A DNA stretch of 64,000 nucleotides from Pseudomonas putida (GTDB lineage: Bacteria; Pseudomonadota; Gammaproteobacteria; Pseudomonadales; Pseudomonadaceae), in NCBI RefSeq assembly GCF_028682455.1, contig NZ_JANHLD010000003.1, positions 682,001 to 746,000 of the forward strand, written 5' to 3'. Positions 20,701 to 27,430 of the stretch are shown here, in pieces. A program made the translations under genes and the position numbers. Every line of letters starts with the position of its first letter. The stretch's first letter is position 1. The notes beneath the pieces were generated by a model. It had not been told where the DNA came from and ran no database searches. It saw only the letters and a list, made by a program, of their open reading frames with translations.

Positions 20701-23547
20701 ATCGATGTTGGTCTCATGGACGTTATCCGGTGCAGTGAACTCCACGGTACCGGTGGTCTGGCCTAGACCGATGGTGATCTGCTGACCGTTGGTGAGGTTG
20801 ATCACCAGCGGCGAACCGGTTACCGGCGCGCTGACGGTGGCGGTGTAGGTGATCACGCCGCCTTCACCGATGGTGGTGACGTCGGCAGTCAGGGTAACGG
20901 TGGACTCGTCGATGGTGTCGGTAACGTCAGTGACCGCCGGGGTGCTATCCACAACCAGGTTCTCGAAATCACCACCGGTGGTGCCTTCGATGGTGACTTC
21001 GACATTGTCGCGGTCGATGTAAACGTCGTCTTCCGGCGCATCGACAGTGACGGTGCCGCTGGTTGCACCGGCTGCGATGTTGATCACCGCGCCGTTGCTC
21101 AGGGTCACGGTCATCGCCGTGCCAGCCGGGTTGGTCAGCGTTGCGGTGTAAGTGATCTGGCCGCCTTCGTCGACAGCTTTGGTCGCGGTCAGGGACAGAC
21201 CGGTAGTGTCGTCGGTACCTGGGCCGTCTGTGACCGGGATGGTGGTTTCACCCACAGCCACCAGGTCTTCGTAGTTACCGCCGCTGAAGTCCTTGATGCT
21301 GTTGGTCAGATCGATGTTGGTCTCATGGACGTTATCCGGTGCAGTGAATTCGACGGTACCGGTGGTCTGGCCTAGACCGATGGTGATCTGCTGACCGTTG
21401 GTGAGGTTGATCACCAGCGGGGAACCGGTTACCGGCGCGCTGACGGTGGCGGTGTAGGTGATCACGCCGCCTTCGCCGATGGTGCTGACGTCGGCAGTCA
21501 GGGTAACGGTGGACTCGTCGATGGTGTCGGTGACGTCAGTGACCGCCGGGGTGCTATCCACAACCAGGTTCTCGAAATCACCACCGGCGGTGCCTTCGAT
21601 GGTGACTTCGACGTTGTCGCGGTCGATGTAAACGTCGTCTTCCGGCGCATCGACAGTGACGGTGCCGCTGGTGGCACCGGCTGCGATGTTGATCACCGCG
21701 CCGTTGCTCAGGGTCACGGTCATCGCCGTGCCAGCCGGGTTGGTCAGGGTCGCGGTGTAGGTGATCTGGCCGCCTTCATCAACGTTGCCCGTAGCCGTCA
21801 GCGACAGGCCGGTAGACGCGTCGGTCCCCGGGCCATCGGTCACGGTAGTTACCGGGTTGCCGGTGGTTTCCAGGTTCTCGTAGTTGCCGCCGGTGGTGCC
21901 GGTGATGCTGTTGGTCAGGTCCGGGTTGGTGGTATGGACGTTGTCAGGGGCAACGAACTCGACCGAACCGGTGCTTTGGCCCACAGGAATGGTGATTTGC
22001 TGACCGTTGGCCAGGGTGATGACCAGGGCCGAGCCGGTCACAGGGGCAGTGACCGAGGCGGTATAGGTCACCACACCGCCCTCAGCGACGCTTGGGGTCG
22101 CGGTCAGGGTGACGGTGGAGGTGTCGATGGTGTCGGTGATTTCGGTCACCGCAGGCTCTTTGCTCACCACCAGGTTTTCAAAGTTGCCGCCTTCGGCCTT
22201 GTCGATGGTCACGCCAACATTACCGGCATCGATGTACACGTCATCGCCAGGCGCGGCCACGCTGACGCTGCCTTCGGTCTGGCCGGCCGCGATGGTGATC
22301 ACCGCGCCGTTGCTCAGGGTGATGGTCACCGGCGTGCCGGCCGGGTTGGTCAGCGTGGCGGTGTAGGTGATCTGGCCGCCTTCGGCAACGGTGCCGGTGG
22401 CGGTCAGGCTCAGGCCGGTGTTGTCGATCGAGTCGGTAATGGTGGTGACGGCCGGCGTCGGGTTCGGCACCAGGTTTTCGAAGTTGCCGCCCGTGGCGCC
22501 GGTGATGGTGGTGCTGACGCTGCTGCCGTTGTTGTAGACGTCGTTCGGTGGCGTCTGTACATCGACGGTGCCAGTAGTCTGGCCAGCGCCGATGGTGATG
22601 GTGGTGCCATTGGACAGGGTGACGGTCACCGGCGTCTGTGCCGGGTTGGTCAGGGTAGCGGTGTAGGTGATCACGCCGCCTTCAGTGACACTCGGGTTCG
22701 CCGTCAGGGTGACCGTGGTGGTGTCGATGGTGTCGGTGATCTGGGTGACCGCGGGGGTGGTGTCCGGGGTGACAACGAGGCCACCACCGCCAGTGGTGCC
22801 GGTGATGGTCGCGGAGATTTCGCTGCCATCCACGTACACAGTGTCGTTCGGCGGGATGGTCACGCTGACGCTGCCGGTAGTTTGGCCGGCGCTGATGACG
22901 ATGACCTGGCCGTTGGACAAAGTTACGGTCAGGTCGGTCAGCGGCGGCTGGCCAAGGGTGGCGGTGTAGATGATCACGCCGCCAGCTTCGGTGATCGACG
23001 GCGTGGCGGTCAGGGTCAGGCCGGATTCACGCACAGGCGTGGTGGTATTCGGGTTGTTGGCATCGTCCAGGCCGCCCAGTTCCAGGCGGTTGTCGTTAAA
23101 GCCAGTGCCGATGGGGCCGGTAGGGAAGCCAATAGTTGGATCGACCGAACCTGCTGTGGCATCGAGCATGACGAAGCTGTGGCCGCCGCCAGCGGCGCCT
23201 GAACCTGCGGCAGTCGGGCCGGCAGCGGTGGCTTCGAGCTCGGTGGTCGGGTCGAGACCGGCGACGATGGCCTGTTGCAGCTCTTCGACCGACGGTGCGG
23301 CTTGCGCGGTGGCAGCGGCGAGGTCCGTGCTGCTGTCGGGCGCGTCGGCACTCCATTGGGTGTCGCGGCCCAGGTCGAGGGTGCGGCCGTCGGCCAGCTC
23401 CAGGGTGACAGCGCCTGCAAGGCCCGTCAGTACCTGCTCGCCAACGAACAGGCGATCACCCTCAATGAGAACGCGACGAACCCCTTCAGGGGATACCGCG
23501 ATTACTTGGCCAACAATGCTTTTGACGATTGCGACAACATTGCTCAT
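8758..23547 (-). CDS. lapA: LapA, giant repeat-rich RTX biofilm adhesin
   Basis: A 4929-aa type I-secreted surface adhesin, the largest gene here. The N-terminal retention module (1-105, starting MSNVVAIVKSIVGQVIAVSP) keeps the protein plugged in the LapE pore. Two TAAG motifs (107-110, 112-115) mark the LapG cleavage region. About 37 Ig-like/Calx-beta-like modules of around 100 aa follow to about residue 3930, and residues about 579-3421 are 14 near-identical pairs. The C-terminal part holds a cadherin-like module, a beta-sandwich, a von Willebrand A domain with MIDAS motif DTSGS (about 4405), RTX nonapeptides (about 4690-4830) and an uncleaved secretion signal. There is no Sec signal. It is divergent from lapEBC, which exports it, and is released by LapG. 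Cysteine is absent from the repeats. Confidence 0.97.
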   Translation of the reverse strand: MSNVVAIVKSIVGQVIAVSPEGVRRVLIEGDRLFVGEQVLTGLAGAVTLELADGRTLDLGRDTQWSADAPDSSTDLAAATAQAAPSVEELQQAIVAGLDPTTELEATAAGPTAAGSGAAGGGHSFVMLDATAGSVDPTIGFPTGPIGTGFNDNRLELGGLDDANNPNTTTPVRESGLTLTATPSITEAGGVIIYTATLGQPPLTDLTVTLSNGQVIVISAGQTTGSVSVTIPPNDTVYVDGSEISATITGTTGGGGLVVTPDTTPAVTQITDTIDTTTVTLTANPSVTEGGVITYTATLTNPAQTPVTVTLSNGTTITIGAGQTTGTVDVQTPPNDVYNNGSSVSTTITGATGGNFENLVPNPTPAVTTITDSIDNTGLSLTATGTVAEGGQITYTATLTNPAGTPVTITLSNGAVITIAAGQTEGSVSVAAPGDDVYIDAGNVGVTIDKAEGGNFENLVVSKEPAVTEITDTIDTSTVTLTATPSVAEGGVVTYTASVTAPVTGSALVITLANGQQITIPVGQSTGSVEFVAPDNVHTTNPDLTNSITGTTGGNYENLETTGNPVTTVTDGPGTDASTGLSLTATGNVDEGGQITYTATLTNPAGTAMTVTLSNGAVINIAAGATSGTVTVDAPEDDVYIDRDNVEVTIEGTAGGDFENLVVDSTPAVTDVTDTIDESTVTLTADVSTIGEGGVITYTATVSAPVTGSPLVINLTNGQQITIGLGQTTGTVEFTAPDNVHETNIDLTNSIKDFSGGNYEDLVAVGETTIPVTDGPGTDDTTGLSLTATKAVDEGGQITYTATLTNPAGTAMTVTLSNGAVINIAAGATSGTVTVDAPEDDVYIDRDNVEVTIEGTTGGDFENLVVDSTPAVTDVTDTIDESTVTLTADVTTIGEGGVITYTATVSAPVTGSPLVINLTNGQQITIGLGQTTGTVEFTAPDNVHETNIDLTNSIKDFSGGNYEDLVAVGETTIPVTDGPGTDDTTGLSLTATKAVDEGGQITYTATLTNPAGTAMTVTLSNGAVINIAAGATSGTVTVDAPEDDVYIDRDNVEVTIEGTTGGDFENLVVDSTPAVTDVTDTIDESTVTLTADVTTIGEGGVITYTATVSAPVTGSPLVINLTNGQQITIGLGQTTGTVEFTAPDNVHETNLDLTNSIESVTGGNYEKLATAGETTITVTDAPGTDDTTGLTLTASDTVAEGGKITYTATLTNKAGTDMTITLDNGAVILIKAGEKVGTVEFDAPEDDVYIDAGEVQAVIESTDGGDFEKLNIDTTPAVTEVTDTPDQSTVTLSADVTTIGEGGVITYTATVSAPVTGSPLVINLTNGQQITIGLGQTTGTVEFTAPDNVHETNLDLTNSIESVTGGNYEDLVASGDTTVTVTDGPGSEDITGLSLTATKAVDEGGQITYTATLTNPAGTAMTVTLSNGAVINIAAGATSGTVTVDAPEDDVYIDRDNVEVTIEGTTGGDFENLVVDSSPAVTDVTDTIDESTVTLTADVTTIGEGGVITYTATVSAPVTGSPLVINLTNGQQITIGLGQTTGTVEFTAPDNVHETNLDLTNSIESVTGGNYEKLATAGETTIPVTDGPGTDDTTGLSLTATKAVDEGGQITYTATLTNPAGTAMTVTLSNGAVINIAAGATSGTVTVDAPEDDVYIDRDNVEVTIEGTAGGDFENLVVDSTPAVTDVTDTIDESTVTLTADVSTIGEGGVITYTATVSAPVTGSPLVINLTNGQQITIGLGQTTGTVEFTAPDNVHETNIDLTNSIKDFSGGNYEDLVAVGETTIPVTDGPGTDDTTGLSLTATKAVDEGGQITYTATLTNPAGTAMTVTLSNGAVINIAAGATSGTVTVDAPEDDVYIDRDNVEVTIEGTTGGDFENLVVDSTPAVTDVTDTIDESTVTLTADVTTIGEGGVITYTATVSAPVTGSPLVINLTNGQQITIGLGQTTGTVEFTAPDNVHETNLDLTNSIKDFSGGNYEDLVAVGETTIPVTDGPGTDDTTGLTLTASDTVAEGGQITYTATLTNKAGTDMTITLDNGAVILIKAGEKVGTVEFDAPEDDVYIDAGEVQAVIESTDGGDFEKLVVDTTPAVTEVTDTPDQSTVTLSADVSTIGEGGVITYTATVSAPVTGSPLVINLTNGQQITIGLGQTTGTVEFTAPDNVHETNLDLTNSIKDFSGGNYENLVAVGETTIPVTDGPGTDDTTGLTLTASDTVAEGGKITYTATLTNKAGTDMTITLDNGAVILIKAGEKVGTVEFDAPEDDVYIDAGEVQAVIESTDGGDFEKLVVDTTPAVTEVTDTPDQSTVTLSADVTTIGEGGVITYTATVSAPVTGSPLVINLTNGQQITIGLGQTTGTVEFTAPDNVHETNLDLTNSIESVTGGNYEKLATAGETTITVTDAPGTDDTTGLSLTASKSVAEGGQITYTATLTNKAGTDMTITLDNGAVILIKAGEKVGTVEFDAPEDDVYIDAGEVQAVIESTDGGDFEKLVVDTTPAVTEVTDTPDQSTVTLSADVTTIGEGGVITYTATVSAPVTGSPLVINLTNGQQITIGLGQTTGTVEFTAPDNVHETNLDLTNSIESVTGGNYEKLATAGETTITVTDAPGTDDTTGLSLTASKSVAEGGQITYTATLTNKAGTDMTITLDNGAVILIKAGEKVGTVEFDAPEDDVYIDAGEVQAVIESTDGGDFEKLNIDTTPAVTEVTDTPDQSTVTLSADVTTIGEGGVITYTATVSAPVTGSPLVINLTNGQQITIGLGQTTGTVEFTAPDNVHETNLDLTNSIESVTGGNYEKLATAGETTITVTDAPGTDDTTGLTLTASDTVAEGGKITYTATLTNKAGTDMTITLDNGAVILIKAGEKVGTVEFDAPEDDVYIDAGEVQAVIESTDGGDFEKLVVDTTPAVTEVTDTPDQSTVTLSADVATIGEGGVITYTATVSAPVTGSPLVINLTNGQQITIGLGQTTGTVEFTAPDNVHETNLDLTNSIKDFSGGNYEDLVAVGETTIPVTDAPGTDDTTGLSLTASKSVAEGGQITYTATLTNKAGTDMTITLDNGAVILIKAGEKVGTVEFDAPEDDVYIDAGEVQAVIESTDGGDFEKLVVDTTPAVTEVTDTPDQSTVTLTADVATIGEGGVITYTATVSAPVTGSPLVINLTNGQQITIGLGQTTGTVEFTAPDNVHETNLDLTNSIKDFSGGNYEDLVAVGETTIPVTDGPGTDDTTGLTLTASDTVAEGGKITYTATLTNKAGTDMTITLDNGAVILIKAGEKVGTVEFDAPEDDVYIDAGEVQAVIESTDGGDFEKLVVDTTPAVTEVTDTPDQSTVTLSADVTTIGEGGVITYTATVSAPVTGSPLVINLTNGQQITIGLGQTTGTVEFTAPDNVHETNLDLTNSIKDFSGGNYEDLVAVGETTIPVTDGPGTDDTTGLSLTASKSVAEGGQITYTATLTNKAGTDMTITLDNGAVILIKAGEKVGTVEFDAPEDDVYIDAGEVQAVIESTDGGDFEKLVVDTTPAVTEVTDTPDQSTVTLSADVTTIGEGGVITYTVTLSHAVKGEPLVINLTNGQKITIPVDGTSGTVQFTAPNNVHNSNVPLINSIKDFTGGNYEHLVSSGSTAVTVTDSPATQDDTGLKLTATKSVDEGGQITYTATLTNKAGTNMTVTLDNGETITIAAGQTTGTVTINAPDDDVYIDTGNVGAKITGTTGGDFEKLSIDGSTAVTKVTDTIDTTTLKLTATPSVDEGGKITYTATLSNPAGTPVTVTLSNGQTIIIGAKETSASITINAPDDDVYIDAGNVSATITGATGGNFEKLDVSDKPAVTFVADTLNTTTVGITGTTSVAEGENATYTLTLSNKADADVTITLSYSGPAKDGSDFTGVTTVTILKGSTVGTFSVPIHRDGIAEGAESFKVQITGATGGNFEKLEIGGNSFVNTTIQSNEAPVAAGGAVTGTEDTDLVLTWANFGITDADTPAANLGLTITKLPADGVLQYKDGNTWKTLTKADVDAGKVFSKADIDAGKLKFVPDLNESGINANTSGVGDQKSDYAQIQFKPTDGQGKGNEATLKVDITPVADAPTLTIGSNNVNSIGLIQETWNSLNGLGTNGNGISGDALKTVFDNSGKANSSSTVTNAQSSGSVTGGSGSKTSGLIFLEAGKTYSFSGVGDDSLQINIGGNKVASATWGAGGAINGSFTPTISGYYTLDIYHANQSGPGSFDVNLSVNGSTPVDLSNTNIPMYPSVNDLSNAGVTVGELHGDNSGGYYQGYKLNEGAENGTVKLVGISSGLVDTDGSEKLSIKLGGIPEGSVLSDGAGHTVTVGKTEVDVTGWNLNGLSIKPPAYYQGTFDIAVTATATEKANNDSASTPGKITVTVYPDNYVSQNLTDGHDTKTYGTDNDIVVADVNGLHVTPGKDYNLAFIVDTSGSMETSGVNAAKKSLESVFATLANSVKGAQSGTVNILLVDFSANVNATVSVNLADTDPLKALQAVLDKLKAGGGTNYEDAFKTTANWFQNLENAGSKGDNQTFFITDGQPNIYQTGEKPNPTFIYSNVKMDTVLAELNYQMGDVVKNYEFGNNRISINKNGYLTAEYKSGRYWYDDNYASGELHAQGDGTYELSYSSSGRYVNSNTQESFLLLSKHSSVEAIGLNNGVNANDLKPYDTDGKPQTNIDPSKLAEAILGHTEATKPGNDAVSGGDGHDILFGDLVSFDGIAGNGVEAMQAYVAGRLGIQLGDVDGRVLHQYITEHVSEFDVSRANDGMDTLLGGDGNDILFGQGGDDYLDGGKGNDILLGGSGKDTLYGGEGNDTLLGGEGNDLLFGGKGDDILTGGSGADTFVWKAGDTGKDVIKDFKPADGDRLDLSDLLQGEKASTIDNFLKITTVNGESTLQVSSEGKLNAAGGLANADVTIKLEGVNWANTTINSLVTGADPTIKIDHSNS
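9075..9285 (-). repeat. RTX calcium-binding nonapeptide repeats of LapA
   Basis: About eight copies of GGxGxDxLx are encoded here (GGDGNDILF, GGDDYLDGG, GGSGKDTLY, GGEGNDTLL, GGEGNDLLF, GGKGDDILT), giving a beta-roll that folds on calcium outside the cell. This is the usual element just before a type I secretion signal. One more copy (GGDGHDILFGD) lies upstream near 9440-9500. Confidence 0.9.
13285..21810 (-). repeat. 14 tandem copies of a 609-bp unit in lapA
   Basis: The marker codons around CAGxCCGGT recur at 13279, 13888 and on through 21805, an exact multiple (14 x 609 = 8526 bp) with no insertion or deletion. Each unit encodes one A module and one B module of about 101 aa each. The B module (core SPLVINLTNGQQITIGLG) is nearly invariant in all 14 copies. 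The A module comes in two versions: NPAGTAMTVTLSNG (A1) and NKAGTDMTITLDNG (A2). In protein order the pairs run A1 x3, A2, A1 x3, A2 x7. Diverged relatives flank the array on both sides. Confidence 0.95.
23203..23229 (-). other. Two adjacent TAAG motifs: LapG cleavage site of LapA
   Basis: Codons 107-110 and 112-115 both read Thr-Ala-Ala-Gly (context EATAAGPTAAGSG). LapG is known to cut between the two alanines of such a motif near residue 108 in P. fluorescens LapA. The first copy is at the expected position; the second is one residue further on. Confidence 0.8.
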
Positions 23548-23632
23548 TGGATTCTCCGAACTACCCGTTCAATTGGCTTCCATGCCCAGCTGGCGCTGAT
23601 TGCCGCTACCGATGGAATGTTACAAATCGATG

Positions 23633-23702
23633 TTTTGACGCTTTAAATCGTCAAAAATACGTCAATAACTATTGGCTATTAAGTTTATGCCAAAGTATTG
23701 AC
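23633..23702. promoter_or_regulatory. lapA-lapE divergent regulatory region with inverted repeat and FleQ-like sites
   Basis: The 346-bp gap between the divergent lapA and lapE starts (23548-23893) is AT-rich compared with the rest. It holds TTTTGACG-N8-CGTCAAAA (23633-23656), GTCAATAACTATTG (23661-23674), and on the minus strand GTCAATACTTTGGC (23689-23702). The last two resemble the FleQ consensus GTCANTAAATTGAC, the third at 10 of 13 defined positions. FleQ is a c-di-GMP-responsive regulator known to control lapA in P. putida, so these are plausible but unproven sites. No other element is clear in the gap. Confidence 0.4.
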
Positions 23703-23893
23703 CTTCCTCTCGCCATCCTAAACAATCAGCCCCGTAATGTCACATTGATATTTGAGCGGCTGCCCCTCTTCCTACGTACGTCCAAGTACCTCTCTGGAAG
23801 TTTCCGACATAAGGTCAAATCGGTTGCCATTTTCGAATGCAGCAACGTTTTTTGCTGTGATTTGGGACAAGATGTCCCTGGGAAATAAGTTAA

Positions 23894-25231
23894 ATGCGCG
23901 CGTCACTGTTCACTGCTCTTCCATTCGCCCTCGCTGCCAGTTTTGTTCAAGCACAATCCCTGCCAGAGGCCATGCAGAAAGCCCTTGAGGTGCATCCGGA
24001 AATCCAGGCCGGGGTCAACAGCCGTATCGCCGCCGACTACCAGTTGCGGGCTGCCAAGGGCGGCTATCTGCCGCGGGTCGATGTGCTGGCAGGCTACGGT
24101 CGCGAAGGCACCGACAGCCCGAGTACCGGCAACCGCTGGGAGACGCTGGATCGGGGTGAGTCCAGCGTGCGACTGCGGCAAATGGTTTTTGACGGTTTTG
24201 CCACCTCCAGTGAGGTCGGGCGTCAACAAGCCACCGTCAACTCCCGCGCCTATTCCTTGCTGGGCTCCTCGGAGCGCACCGCATTGACCGTAGCCCAGGT
24301 GTATCTGGATGTCCTGACCCGTCGTGAAATGGTGCGCCTGGCCGAAGACAACCTGCGCAGCCACGAACGCATTTTCGACCAGATCAAACTGCGTACTGCT
24401 CGCGGCGTAGGTCGGCTGGCTGACCTGGACCAGGCCGAAGCGCGCCTGGCGCAGGCCCAGAACAACCTGATCACCGAGCAGACCAACCTCGCAGACGCCA
24501 AGACCAACTACCTGAGCGTGGTCGGGCAGATGCCCGATGAGCTGAGCGCACCGGCACCATTCATTGATTTGCTGCCGGCCAACCTCGATGAAGCCCGTCA
24601 GCAAATGATCGAAAGCAGCCCGGTCCTGCGTTCGGCAGAGTCCGACATTGCGGCGGCCGAACAGCAATATGAAGCGGCGAAATCTTCGTTCTATCCTCGC
24701 TTCGATGCAGAGCTGGGTCGCACTGCCGATAACGATCTTGATGGAATGAACGGCCACAACAACGAATGGCAAGCTATGCTTCGCATGAGCTTCAACCTGT
24801 ATGCCGGTGGTAGTAACAAGGCCGACCTGGAATCCAAGTCGTACTTGACCAACCAGGCGCTGGACATTCGAAACAATGCCTTGCGCCAGCTCAATGAGGA
24901 ATTAGGCTTGGCATGGAATGCTATGGATAACGCCAACGCGCAATTGCCTATTGCCCAGCAATACGTCGATCGCAGCAGCAGCGTACGCGCTGCCTACCAG
25001 AAGCAATTCAGCCTTGGCGAGCGTACTTTGCTCGACTTGCTCGATAGCGAGAACGAACTCTTCACTGCCCAGCGCCGCCTGACGGAAGTGAAGTTCATTC
25101 AAGTGTTTACTCAATATCGAATCAAGGCGACCATTGGTCAGCTGCTCAAGAGCCAGGGTGTTGTCGCGCCAATGGCCACCGTTGTGCAGAACGATATGAA
25201 ACCTAAAGTGAGCCTGCCAGGGATGAACTGA
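23894..25231 (+). CDS. lapE: LapE, TolC-like outer-membrane channel for LapA
   Basis: A 445-aa outer-membrane factor of the TolC/AggA type. A signal peptide (MRASLFTALPFALAASFVQA) precedes two OEP repeats rich in Ala/Gln/Leu coiled-coil helices (for example QAEARLAQAQNNLITEQTNL near 195-215), forming a trimeric barrel with a periplasmic tunnel. Its pore holds the N-terminal plug of LapA at the surface. It is the first gene of the lapEBC operon (42 bp before lapB) and is divergent from lapA. Confidence 0.93.
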   Translation: MRASLFTALPFALAASFVQAQSLPEAMQKALEVHPEIQAGVNSRIAADYQLRAAKGGYLPRVDVLAGYGREGTDSPSTGNRWETLDRGESSVRLRQMVFDGFATSSEVGRQQATVNSRAYSLLGSSERTALTVAQVYLDVLTRREMVRLAEDNLRSHERIFDQIKLRTARGVGRLADLDQAEARLAQAQNNLITEQTNLADAKTNYLSVVGQMPDELSAPAPFIDLLPANLDEARQQMIESSPVLRSAESDIAAAEQQYEAAKSSFYPRFDAELGRTADNDLDGMNGHNNEWQAMLRMSFNLYAGGSNKADLESKSYLTNQALDIRNNALRQLNEELGLAWNAMDNANAQLPIAQQYVDRSSSVRAAYQKQFSLGERTLLDLLDSENELFTAQRRLTEVKFIQVFTQYRIKATIGQLLKSQGVVAPMATVVQNDMKPKVSLPGMN

Positions 25232-25273
25232 GGCTCGCTTTAATCTCCGAACGCAATTATCAAGAGAAGCCGC

Positions 25274-27430
25274 GTGGAATCAGAAGTCAGTCGAGTCCAA
25301 CTCACCCATGATCCGCGCAGCCAGCACGACGATCCGTTGCTGGACAGCTTGCTGTCACTCTGTGTGCTGCACCAGAAGCCCGCCAGCCGGGCGATGTTGA
25401 CCACCGGCCTGCCGTTGCCGGCCCAGCGCCTGAGCCCGGAGCTGCTGCCTCGTGCAGCGGCCCGTGCCGGTCTGCAGGGGCGTTTGCTGCAACGCAAGCT
25501 GGAGCAGATCCCGAGCATCGCCATGCCGGCCATGCTGCTGCTCAAGGATGGTCGCAGCACGGTATTGCTGGGCTGGGAGAACGAAGACACGGCGCGGCTG
25601 TTGCTTAGCGAGAGCGACGGCGGCGAGGTGCATGTCAGCCGCGAAGCCTTGCTGAGCGACTACAGCGGGCGGGTGTTCTTCGCCCAGCCGCAGCACAAGT
25701 TCGACGTCAATCACGGCACCTTGATCCCGCGTGCGCGCTCCTGGTTCCGTGACACCCTCAAGCGCAGCCGCTGGCTGTACATCGATGCCATCGCCGCAAG
25801 CCTGGTGATCAACCTGATCGCCCTGGCCGCGCCGCTGTTCGTGATGAACGTCTACGACCGCGTGGTACCCAACCAGGCCACCTCGACCCTCTGGGTGCTG
25901 GCCATCGGTATCAGCGGCGCCTACCTTTTCGACCTGGTGCTCAAGGGCTTGCGCAGCCTGTGCCTGGACCTTGCCGGTAAAAAGACCGACCTGATCATTT
26001 CCGCCACGTTGTTCGAGCGCATTGTCGGCATGGCAATGAAGTATCGCCCGGCACGGGTCGGCAGCTTTGCCCAGAATATCCACGAGTTCCAGGGGCTGCG
26101 GGACTTCCTCGCTTCGCTGACCCTGACCAGCTTGATCGACCTGCCTTTCACCCTGCTGATCCTGCTGGTGATCGCCATCATCGGTGGTCACCTGGTGTGG
26201 ATCCCGATCATTGCCTTCCCGCTGGCCCTGGGCATCGGCTATGCCCTGCAGAAGCCCCTGGTAGCGACCCTTGAGCGCACCATGGCCCTGGCCTCCGAGC
26301 GCCAGTCGAGCCTGATCGAGACCCTGGCCGGCCTCGATGCGGTCAAGGTCAACAACGCCGAGAGCGAGCGCCAGTACATGTGGGAGCAGACCATCGGCAC
26401 CCTCAGCCGCCTGGAGCTGCGGGTCAAGGTGCTGTCGGGCCTGGCGATGAACATCACCCTGCTGATCCAGCAACTGGCGGGCGTGGCGCTGATCTGTGCC
26501 GGTGTGTACCAGATCATGGCCGGCAACCTCAGCATGGGCGGCCTGATTGCCTGCTACATGCTCAGTGGCCGCGCGCTGGGTCCATTGGGCCAGCTGTCCG
26601 GGTTGTTGACCCGTTACCAGCAAGCCAAGGTCACCATGGTTTCTACCGACCAGATGATGGAGCTACCCCAAGAGCGCAACTTCGAAGAACGCCCACTGAG
26701 CCGTCGGGTGCTGCAAGGCGCCATCGAGTTCCGGGGTGTCGACTTTACCTACCCCAACCAGCAGAACCTGGCCCTCAAGGGCATCAACCTGACCATTCGC
26801 CCCGGCGAGAAGATTGGCATCATCGGCCGCAGCGGCTCGGGCAAGAGCTCACTGGCCAAGCTGGTGGTAGGCCTGTATGAAGCCGATCGAGGCTCGCTGC
26901 TGGTCGATGGCGTGGACATTCGCCAGATTGACGTCAGTGAGCTGCGCCACAACATCGGCTACGTACCCCAGGACATCCAGCTATTGGCAGGCACCTTGCG
27001 TGACAACCTGGTCAGCGGTGCCCGCTACGTCGAAGACGAAATGGTCCTGCAGGCCGCCGAGCTCTCGGGTGTTCACGAATTCGCCCGCCTGCACCCGCAA
27101 GGCTACGAGCTGCAGGTCGGCGAGCGCGGCCAGAACCTTTCCGGTGGTCAGCGCCAGAACGTTGCGTTGGGCCGGGCACTGTTGCTCAACCCACAGATCC
27201 TGCTGCTCGACGAACCTACCAGCGCCATGGACAACACCGGCGAAGAACGCCTCAAGCAACGCCTGCAAGCCGTCATCGAGAACAAGACCGTGGTCCTGGT
27301 TACCCATCGGGCATCGTTGTTGTCACTGGTTGACCGCCTGATCGTCGTGGACCGTGGACAGATTGTTGCGGATGGCCCGAAAGCCGCCGTCATGGATGCG
27401 CTGAAGAAGGGGCAGATCAGTGTTGCTTAA
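25274..27430 (+). CDS. lapB: LapB, type I secretion ABC permease/ATPase for LapA
   Basis: A 718-aa inner-membrane exporter that starts with GTG (MESEVSRV) behind AAGAGAAG. It has three parts. The N-terminal C39-like domain (about 15-140) lacks the protease cysteine, so it docks substrate rather than cutting it. Six transmembrane helices span about 165-440. The nucleotide-binding domain has Walker A GRSGSGKSS (K524), signature LSGGQ (about 622) and Walker B ILLLDEPTSAMD. It energises export of LapA together with LapC and LapE. Its last codons overlap the start of lapC. Confidence 0.95.
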   Translation: MESEVSRVQLTHDPRSQHDDPLLDSLLSLCVLHQKPASRAMLTTGLPLPAQRLSPELLPRAAARAGLQGRLLQRKLEQIPSIAMPAMLLLKDGRSTVLLGWENEDTARLLLSESDGGEVHVSREALLSDYSGRVFFAQPQHKFDVNHGTLIPRARSWFRDTLKRSRWLYIDAIAASLVINLIALAAPLFVMNVYDRVVPNQATSTLWVLAIGISGAYLFDLVLKGLRSLCLDLAGKKTDLIISATLFERIVGMAMKYRPARVGSFAQNIHEFQGLRDFLASLTLTSLIDLPFTLLILLVIAIIGGHLVWIPIIAFPLALGIGYALQKPLVATLERTMALASERQSSLIETLAGLDAVKVNNAESERQYMWEQTIGTLSRLELRVKVLSGLAMNITLLIQQLAGVALICAGVYQIMAGNLSMGGLIACYMLSGRALGPLGQLSGLLTRYQQAKVTMVSTDQMMELPQERNFEERPLSRRVLQGAIEFRGVDFTYPNQQNLALKGINLTIRPGEKIGIIGRSGSGKSSLAKLVVGLYEADRGSLLVDGVDIRQIDVSELRHNIGYVPQDIQLLAGTLRDNLVSGARYVEDEMVLQAAELSGVHEFARLHPQGYELQVGERGQNLSGGQRQNVALGRALLLNPQILLLDEPTSAMDNTGEERLKQRLQAVIENKTVVLVTHRASLLSLVDRLIVVDRGQIVADGPKAAVMDALKKGQISVA

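Noticed and set aside
13285..21810. Regular repeats considered as a CRISPR array
   Set aside because: The period is 609 bp, the whole unit is conserved and coding in one frame; there is no repeat-spacer alternation and no cas gene.
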